Shown piece by piece: positions 58,859-64,000 of a stretch of DNA of 64,000 bases. A program made the position numbers and the translations under genes. The stretch comes from JAJDXW01 sp965243335 (GTDB taxonomy: Bacteria > Pseudomonadota > Gammaproteobacteria > HK1). The stretch covers positions 2,046,001 to 2,110,000 of the forward strand of contig OZ251545.1 in NCBI GenBank assembly GCA_965243335.1, written 5' to 3'. A model generated the notes under the pieces. That model was not told where the DNA came from and ran no database searches. It saw nothing but the letters and a program-made list of their open reading frames with translations. How positions within the stretch are numbered: the stretch's first letter is position 1; each line of letters starts with the position of its first letter.

Positions 58859-60789
58859 CGGCGCCCCGCCGGCGCACCCTCGGCGTCTGCTACTACCCCG
58901 AGCACTGGCCGGAGGCGGACTGGGCCGAGGATGCGTCCCGCATGGCCGAGGCGGGCATCCGCCGCGTGCGCATCGGCGAGTTCGCCTGGTCGCGCCTCGA
59001 GCCCCGCCCCGGAGAGCTCCGCTTCGGCTGGCTGGACCGGGCCATCGCTACCCTCGGGGCCGCAGGGCTGGAGATCGTGCTCGGGACCCCGACCGCCGCC
59101 CCGCCCCGCTGGATGGTCGCCCGTCACCCCGACATGCTCCCCGTCGATTCGCAGGGCCGGGCGCGCGGGTTCGGCTCCCGCCGCCACTACTGCTTCAGCC
59201 ACGACGGATACCGCGAGGAGGGCCGCCGCATCGCGGGGCGGCTCGCGGAGCGCTACGGCCGGAACCCGCACGTCGTCGCCTGGCAGACCGACAACGAGTA
59301 CGACTGCCACGACACCGCGGTCAGCTACTCCGCGAGCGCGCGCCGCGCGTTCCAGGGCTGGTGCGCGCGCCGCTACCGCTCCATCGGCGCCCTGAACCGC
59401 GCGTGGGGGAACGCGTTCTGGTCCATGGACTACGGCGGGTTCGACGAGATCGGCCTCCCCGCGGGCACCGTCACCGAGCCGAACCCGGCCCACGTGCTGG
59501 CGTTCCGCCGGTTCAGCTCCGACCAGGCGGTGCGCTTCAACCGCGCCCAGTGCGACGAGATCCGCCGACGTTCCGACATCCCCATCGTCCACAACTTCAT
59601 GGGGCGCATGAGCGGCTTCGACCACCATGCGCTGGGCGCGGACCTGGACTTCGCGTCCTGGGACAGCTACCCGCTCGGCTTCCTGATGGACCGCGCGGGC
59701 GCCTCCCCGGAGGAGAAGGAGCGGTATCTCCGCCAGGGCCATCCGGACTTCCAGGCGTTCCATCACGACCTCTACCGGGCCTGCGGGTCCGGCCGCTTCT
59801 GGGTCATGGAGCAGCAGCCGGGGCCGGTGAACTGGGCCCCCTGGAACCCGGCCCCGCTGCCGGGCATGGTCCGGCTCTGGACGTGGGAGGCGTTCGCGCA
59901 CGGGGCCGAGACGGTCTGCTTCTTCCGCTGGCGGCAGGCGCCCTTCGGGCAGGAGCAGACGCACGCGGGCCTGCTGCTCCCCGACCGCCGGCCGGCGCCC
60001 GGCCTGGCCGAGGCGGCCCGGGTCGCGCGCGAGATCGAGGAGGCGCCGGATGCGGGCGCCGGCCGCGCGCGGTGCGCGCTCATCTACGACTACCCCTCCG
60101 CCTGGGCCTGGGAAGCGCAGCCGCAGGGGGCCGACTTCGATTACTTCGCGCTGTGCTTCGACGTCTACTGCGCCCTGCGGCGGGCGGGGCTCTCGATCGA
60201 CGTCCTGCCCCCCGAGGGGCGCGACCTCGGCGCCTACGCCCTGGTGATGGCCCCCGGCCTGCTCGAATTCTCCCCGGGGTTCCTGGACGCCCTGGAGACC
60301 TGCCGGGGCCGGGTCGTCCTCGGCCCCCGCGCCGGCCAGAAGACCGCCGAGCTCTCGATCTCCCTCCCCCTGGGCCCGAACCCGCCCGGCCTGCGCGCCG
60401 CCGTCACCCATGCGGAGAGCCTGCCGCCGTTCGCGGAGATTCCCCTCGCGGGGGGCGGCGCCGTCCGCCGCTGGCTCGAGGCGCTCGAGACCGACGCCGA
60501 GGCACTGGAGCGCACGCGGGACGGGCGGCCGGTCCTCGCCGGGGGCGGGCGGGTCGGCTACCTCGCGGGCTGGCCGGACGCGCGGGCGCTCGACCGCATC
60601 GTCCGGCGGGAGGCGGCGGCCCGCGGCCTGCCGGTCCTCGACCTGCCGCCCGGCCTCCGGGTGCGCGACACCGCCGCCCACCGGTTCTGGCTCAACTACG
60701 CGAGCGAGGCGCGAACCTGCGCCGGGCGCACGGTGGAGCCGGCCGGCGTGCGGCGGGAGCCTCTGGACCGGCCCGGCCGCGCCGGGTGA
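58855..60789 (+). CDS. Beta-galactosidase, GH42
   Basis: The 644-residue protein starts LGVCYYPEHWPEADWAEDA, the GH42 N-terminus. It has the acid/base Glu in QTDNEYDCH near residue 144 and the nucleophile Glu in WVMEQQPGPVNW near 317. The trimerisation domain follows, and the C-terminal beta domain appears short and Arg/Pro-rich. It is cytoplasmic by lack of a signal peptide. It overlaps the GH36 gene by 4 bases, so alpha- and beta-galactosidase are made together. Confidence 0.94.
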   Translation: MTAPRRRTLGVCYYPEHWPEADWAEDASRMAEAGIRRVRIGEFAWSRLEPRPGELRFGWLDRAIATLGAAGLEIVLGTPTAAPPRWMVARHPDMLPVDSQGRARGFGSRRHYCFSHDGYREEGRRIAGRLAERYGRNPHVVAWQTDNEYDCHDTAVSYSASARRAFQGWCARRYRSIGALNRAWGNAFWSMDYGGFDEIGLPAGTVTEPNPAHVLAFRRFSSDQAVRFNRAQCDEIRRRSDIPIVHNFMGRMSGFDHHALGADLDFASWDSYPLGFLMDRAGASPEEKERYLRQGHPDFQAFHHDLYRACGSGRFWVMEQQPGPVNWAPWNPAPLPGMVRLWTWEAFAHGAETVCFFRWRQAPFGQEQTHAGLLLPDRRPAPGLAEAARVAREIEEAPDAGAGRARCALIYDYPSAWAWEAQPQGADFDYFALCFDVYCALRRAGLSIDVLPPEGRDLGAYALVMAPGLLEFSPGFLDALETCRGRVVLGPRAGQKTAELSISLPLGPNPPGLRAAVTHAESLPPFAEIPLAGGGAVRRWLEALETDAEALERTRDGRPVLAGGGRVGYLAGWPDARALDRIVRREAAARGLPVLDLPPGLRVRDTAAHRFWLNYASEARTCAGRTVEPAGVRREPLDRPGRAG

Positions 60790-60847
60790 ACGGGCGGCGG
60801 CCGGGTGGAGGGATGGCGGAAGGCCGCGGCAGGTCACCGCAGGCGCG

Positions 60848-60929
60848 TCCTGGGAACGCGGGTGTCTCGCCCGCATTCTCGTTCATGGGCGCTTCACCCC
60901 CGTGCGGGCGGGACGCCCGGGTTCCCAGA
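60848..60929 (+). repeat. Dispersed palindromic repeat, copy D (palindrome only)
   Basis: The arms TCCTGGGAACGCGGGTGTCT and GGGACGCCCGGGTTCCCAGA flank a GGGCGCTTCACCCCCGTGCG centre. The layout equals the terminal palindrome of copies A and B. It lacks the other modules of the composite repeat. Confidence 0.85.
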
Positions 60930-60937
60930 ACACATGG

Positions 60938-60957
60938 ATTCCCGCTTTCGCGGGAAT
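60938..60957 (+). repeat. REP-type hairpin
   Basis: ATTCCCGC (60938-60945) pairs with GCGGGAAT (60950-60957) over TTTC and is followed by GACG. This short hairpin type is widespread between genes in proteobacteria. Confidence 0.7.
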
Positions 60958-61098
60958 GACGAAGGTGGACGTGACGCCCGCGTCCGTCAGGGCGCGTCGT
61001 TCCCAGGACGCACGTTCCCAAGACGCGCTCCCAGCGACGGATCCGCAAAAGCCCTGCGGCGGGGTGAAGGCAATTGCGAGTAAAGGACGGACCTCGGA

Positions 61099-62256
61099 TC
61101 AGGAGACGCCGGGGTTCGTCCGGCGGGGGGCCCGGCTCAGGCGCTCGCACCCGTCGGCGGTGACCGCCACCGTCTCCCCCTGGCTCATGGCGAGCCCCGC
61201 GTCGCTGTCGGCGACGATGACGTGCACGAAGAGCACCATCCCCGGCTCGATGGGCCGCGGGTTCCCGGCGAAGAACATCGGCCCGTCCATCCAGGTCGGG
61301 GCGAACGTCGCGCCGAGGCTGTAGCCGCAGGCGTTCATCCGGTGGGCGCGGAGCCCCGCCTCGTCCAGCACCCGGGCGTGCGCGTCGAACACGTCGCCGA
61401 AGACCCGGCCCGGCCGGACCTCGGCGAGGCACGCGTCGAGCGCCTCGCCGCAGGCCCGGTGCATCGCGTGCTGTTCCGGCCCCACCGGCCCGATGACGAG
61501 GGTCCGCATGAGGGCCGAGTGGTAGCGGCGCCAGACCCCCGCGAACTCGAGGGTGAGCTGGTCGCGGGCCCCGAGGCGGCGGCGCCCCGAGAAGTACCGG
61601 CAAAGGAGCGCGTCGCGCCCCGAGCCGATGATGAACTCGTTGCCCGGATAGTCCCCGCCGCCCCGGAACACCGCTCCCTGCATCGCGGCCAGGACGTCGC
61701 CTTCGAACGCGCCGGGGACCGCGAGGCGCTCGGCTTCGGCGAGCGCGTCGTCGGCGAGCTCCGCCGCCCGCCGGACGAACTCGAGCTCGGCGGGGCTCTT
61801 CCGCAGGCGCAGCTCCGAGACGAGGTCCGAGGCGTCCTCGAGCCGGCAGAAGCCCTCGAACGCGCCCTCGACCCGGCGCCAGCTCGCGGCGGTGAGGCCG
61901 TAAGTGTCGAGCTCCACCCCGATCCGCTCCCCCGCCGCGCCATGCTCGGCCGCCATCTCCCGGAGCTCGCGCGCCGGGTCGCTCCCCGCTTCGTCCACCC
62001 AGACGCGGACGTCCTCGATGACCGACGTGTGGCGCGCCTGGCGGAGGTCCGGGGCGCGGGTGAGCAGGGTCATGCCCCCGTCCCGACCGAGCCACAGGCA
62101 CTGGAAGAAGCAGAACCCGAAGGTGTCGTAGCCGGTGAGGTAGTACATGCTCTCCGGCTTGAACACGAGCAGGCCGGCAAGACCGCGCGCCTCCATCGCG
62201 CGGGCCGCCGCCTCGCGCCGGGCCGCGAGCTCCCCGCGGGAGAAATGGATCGCCAT
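61099..62256 (-). CDS. M24-family hydrolase, creatinase/ectoine-hydrolase-like
   Basis: The 385-residue protein has the N-terminal creatinase domain (MEARGLAGLLVFKPESMYYL, then TGYDTFGF) and a C-terminal pita-bread domain. Four of the five metal-ligand positions of M24 aminopeptidases are replaced: LEFAGVWRRYHSALMRTL lacks both Asp, NACGYSLG has Tyr for His, and the first Glu is absent. This points to a metal-free C-N hydrolase such as creatinase or ectoine hydrolase DoeA rather than a peptidase. The substrate is not certain. Confidence 0.8.
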   Translation of the reverse strand: MAIHFSRGELAARREAAARAMEARGLAGLLVFKPESMYYLTGYDTFGFCFFQCLWLGRDGGMTLLTRAPDLRQARHTSVIEDVRVWVDEAGSDPARELREMAAEHGAAGERIGVELDTYGLTAASWRRVEGAFEGFCRLEDASDLVSELRLRKSPAELEFVRRAAELADDALAEAERLAVPGAFEGDVLAAMQGAVFRGGGDYPGNEFIIGSGRDALLCRYFSGRRRLGARDQLTLEFAGVWRRYHSALMRTLVIGPVGPEQHAMHRACGEALDACLAEVRPGRVFGDVFDAHARVLDEAGLRAHRMNACGYSLGATFAPTWMDGPMFFAGNPRPIEPGMVLFVHVIVADSDAGLAMSQGETVAVTADGCERLSRAPRRTNPGVS

Positions 62257-62269
62257 GCCCGCCCCTCCC

Positions 62270-62932
62270 TCAACCGCTCCGGAGCTCGCAGAGCAGGCGG
62301 TACACCCCGGTCTCGCCGCCCGCCGCGTCCGCCCCTTCCGCCGCCCGGCGGGCGTCCTCCTCGCGGGCGAAGTGGGCGAGCAGCGCCCCTTCGATGCACC
62401 GGTCCGGCGCCGCCCGGAGCTTCGCCTCCGCGGTCGGCGCCGGGAGCGAAACCGCCTCGCGCCGCCAGACCTCCGCCCGGAGGACCCGCCAGTCCCCGGC
62501 CCACGCGCGCCCCCGCTCTTCGAGGGCCGCGACCCGTCCCGCGAGGCCGTCCCCCGCCTCGTCCGCCCCTTCGCCGCCCCGGTCGACCCGGAGCGCCGCC
62601 GCCCACGCCCCCCGGATCTCGCCCGCCTCCCACGTCCGCCGGCAGACCGTCCGGTTCGTGTCGCAGAAATGCCGCAGCACCTCCGTGGTCCAGGGGGTGG
62701 GGTCGTTCAGGCGATCGAGATACGGCTTCGAGACAAATACTTCCGGGTTCTTTCCTTCGTAAAAGGTGAGGAATCGGGGCGCCCCCGAGACCGCCTCGTA
62801 GCGGCGCCCCGCGACGAAGCCCGGCACGCCGACCCGCTCCGGCAGGTGCTCCCGGAAGTACCACCGCTCGTAGTCGTCCCCGATCGCCGCCCGGACGTCG
62901 TGCCAGATGGCCAGGATCCCGTCGTTCGCCAT
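62270..62932 (-). CDS. Uncharacterised protein with an N-terminal EthD/dabb-like segment
   Basis: I do not recognise this 220-residue protein with confidence. The N-terminus ILAIWHDVRAAIGDDYERWY, then REHLPERVGVPGFVAGRRYE, resembles the start of ferredoxin-fold EthD/dabb-type proteins. The middle has FLTFYEGKNPEVFVSKPYLD, and the second half is Ala/Glu/Arg-rich and may repeat the fold. It ends 13 bases before the M24 enzyme start on the same strand, so both probably form one operon. Confidence 0.7.
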   Translation of the reverse strand: MANDGILAIWHDVRAAIGDDYERWYFREHLPERVGVPGFVAGRRYEAVSGAPRFLTFYEGKNPEVFVSKPYLDRLNDPTPWTTEVLRHFCDTNRTVCRRTWEAGEIRGAWAAALRVDRGGEGADEAGDGLAGRVAALEERGRAWAGDWRVLRAEVWRREAVSLPAPTAEAKLRAAPDRCIEGALLAHFAREEDARRAAEGADAAGGETGVYRLLCELRSG

Positions 62933-63049
62933 GTTCGTCCTCCGGTTTCGCGGCGCCCGCCGCCGCGCCCTTCGCCATCGTCTACGATAACGCGCCGCAC
63001 CGCGCCGCGCCGGCGCCGAAAGCGTCCCGCCCACTTCGGAGAACGACAG

Positions 63050-63430
63050 ATGCCCTCGGAGCAATACGAACGCGGACTCGAGGTCCGCCGGGAAGTCCTC
63101 GGCGACGAGTACGTGGACCGTGCGATGGCCAATGTGGACGACTTCAACCGGGACTTCCAGACCCTGCTCAACGAGTACTGCTGGGGCGGGGTGTGGGCCC
63201 GCGAAGGGCTGAGCCGCAAGCAGCGGAGCCTCAACAACCTGTGCATGCTCGCGGCCCTCGGGCGGAGCGAGGAGTTCGCCCTCCATTTCCGGGGCGCGAT
63301 CCGGAACGGCTGCACGCGGGAGGAGTTGCGCGAGACCCTGCTCCAGATCGCCGTCTACTGCGGGATGCCGGCGGCGGTCGAGTCGTTCCGCATCGCGCGC
63401 CGGGTCCTCGCCGAATCCACCGGCCAGTAG
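63050..63430 (+). CDS. Carboxymuconolactone decarboxylase family protein
   Basis: The 126-residue protein reads like PcaC: MPSEQYERGLEVRREVLGDE, then CWGGVWAREGLSRKQRSLNN and VYCGMPAAVESFRIARRVL. PcaC decarboxylates gamma-carboxymuconolactone in protocatechuate breakdown, but no other pca gene is near, so another substrate is possible. It is divergent from the 62.3-62.9 kb gene with a 117-base gap. Confidence 0.85.
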   Translation: MPSEQYERGLEVRREVLGDEYVDRAMANVDDFNRDFQTLLNEYCWGGVWAREGLSRKQRSLNNLCMLAALGRSEEFALHFRGAIRNGCTREELRETLLQIAVYCGMPAAVESFRIARRVLAESTGQ

Positions 63431-63438
63431 CGCCGCCC

Positions 63439-64000
63439 GTGCCTTCGGACCGCGCTCTCCACGAGCGCATCGCGCGCCTTGCCGGCGCGGGCGATGCGCT
63501 CCGCGCCGGGTTCAAGGGCGTGGAGAAGGAGAGCCTGCGGGCGAGCCCCGCGGGGGCCCTCGCGGCGACCCCGCATCCCCCCGCCCTCGGCTCGGCCCTC
63601 ACCCACCCGTGGCTCACCACCGACTACTCGGAGGCGCTGCTCGAGTTCGTGACCCCGCCCTTCCGCGACCGGGCGGAGGTCGTGAGGCGCCTCGGCGACC
63701 TGCACCGCTTCGTCCTGCACAACGTCGGCGGCGAGATCCTCTGGGCGGGCAGCATGCCGTGCGAGATCACGGGCGACGAGGCGATCCCCATCGCCCGCTA
63801 CGGCAGCTCCAACTCGGGACGGCTGCGGCACCTGTACCGGGTGGGGCTCGCCCACCGCTACGGCCGGATGATGCAGGTGATCGCGGGCGTGCACTTCAAC
63901 TACTCCCTCGCCCCGCAGGCCTGGCCGCTCCTCGCCGAGTCCGGCGCGGCCCACGGGGAGCACCGGACCTGGCATGGGACCGGGCGCGCCCTCATCGACT
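63439..64000 (+). CDS. gshA: Glutamate--cysteine ligase, N-terminal part (runs off the window)
   Basis: GshA makes gamma-glutamylcysteine for glutathione. From GTG 63439 about 187 codons are present: GFKGVEKESLRASPAG near residue 28, LTTDYSEALLEFVTPP near 60, and GGEILWAGSMPCEI then YGSSNSGRLRHLYR, continuing to GVHFNYSLAPQAW. These are signatures of the proteobacterial GshA family. It starts 8 bases after the PcaC-like gene. The 3' part is beyond the edge. Confidence 0.93.
   Translation, partial: MPSDRALHERIARLAGAGDALRAGFKGVEKESLRASPAGALAATPHPPALGSALTHPWLTTDYSEALLEFVTPPFRDRAEVVRRLGDLHRFVLHNVGGEILWAGSMPCEITGDEAIPIARYGSSNSGRLRHLYRVGLAHRYGRMMQVIAGVHFNYSLAPQAWPLLAESGAAHGEHRTWHGTGRALID

Larger units (their letters stand above)
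60790..61098. other. Intergenic stretch after the galactosidase genes
   Basis: These 309 bases between convergent genes contain copy D of the dispersed palindrome, a REP-type hairpin, and further short TTCCCAGGACGC/TTCCCAAGACGC direct repeats (about 61000-61040). No gene is supported. Confidence 0.6.

Noticed and set aside
1..64000. CRISPR array or cas genes
   Set aside because: No regularly spaced direct repeats were seen and no cas-like protein is encoded.

Overview
The window is very GC-rich chromosomal DNA from a gammaproteobacterium. Gene content and order support this: sdhCDAB followed by sdhE and ygfZ, aat next to infA, lolCD, lpxK-kdsB, rimP-nusA-infB-rbfA-truB-rpsO-pnp, murJ-ribF-lspA, rplU-rpmA-obgE-proB, and ispB directly followed by tRNA-Pro. 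The combination resembles Chromatiales/Ectothiorhodospiraceae-type genomes, but the genus cannot be read from the sequence. GTG and TTG starts are common and many neighbouring genes overlap by 1-13 bases.

Layout. (1) 1-3.3 kb: 5' part of ftsK (minus), then trxB, aat and infA (plus). (2) 3.3-9.4 kb: comEC and the lpxK-kdsB-phosphatase operon (minus), separated by a dispersed repeat, then a DUF2062 gene (plus). (3) 9.6-13.1 kb: ygfX-hypothetical-tsaB-lolC-lolD operon (minus), divergent from (4) 13.3-17.9 kb: sdhCDAB-sdhE-ygfZ. (5) 17.9-19.4 kb: VapB-like antitoxin with a truncated VapC, then a YheT hydrolase. (6) 19.3-28.4 kb: the translation/RNA operon rimP through pnp (minus), with a MITE-like insertion between truB and rpsO and a promoter plus terminator-like leader before rimP. 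(7) 28.5-33.4 kb: a TcuA-like flavoprotein, tRNA-Thr, lspA, ribF and murJ (minus). (8) 33.9-40.9 kb: rpsT, proB-obgE-rpmA-rplU, ispB-tRNA-Pro and clpB with a heat-shock-type promoter. (9) 41-43.3 kb: a nucleotide-sugar epimerase/dehydrogenase pair. (10) 43.4-48.9 kb: an eight-gene Mrp/Mbh-like cation/proton antiporter operon. (11) 48.9-52.3 kb: a decayed accessory island holding repeats, a DNA-methyltransferase remnant, a truncated DUF1643 gene, an overlapping retropepsin/DUF5678 pair and a fragment of an Ig-like repeat protein. (12) 52.3-60.8 kb: a galactoside uptake and hydrolysis locus, with the ABC ATPase divergent from a binding protein, two permeases, a GH36 alpha-galactosidase and a GH42 beta-galactosidase. 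(13) 61-64 kb: an M24 creatinase/ectoine-hydrolase-like enzyme, an unrecognised protein, a carboxymuconolactone-decarboxylase-like protein and the 5' part of gshA.

Most of the window is housekeeping: envelope biogenesis, respiration, translation and proteostasis. The less ordinary material is a composite dispersed repeat present in several copies, the MITE-like element with flanking direct repeats, terminator-like hairpins in the rimP and rplU leaders, the retropepsin/DUF5678 module, and the compact divergent promoter of the galactoside locus with nested palindromes.
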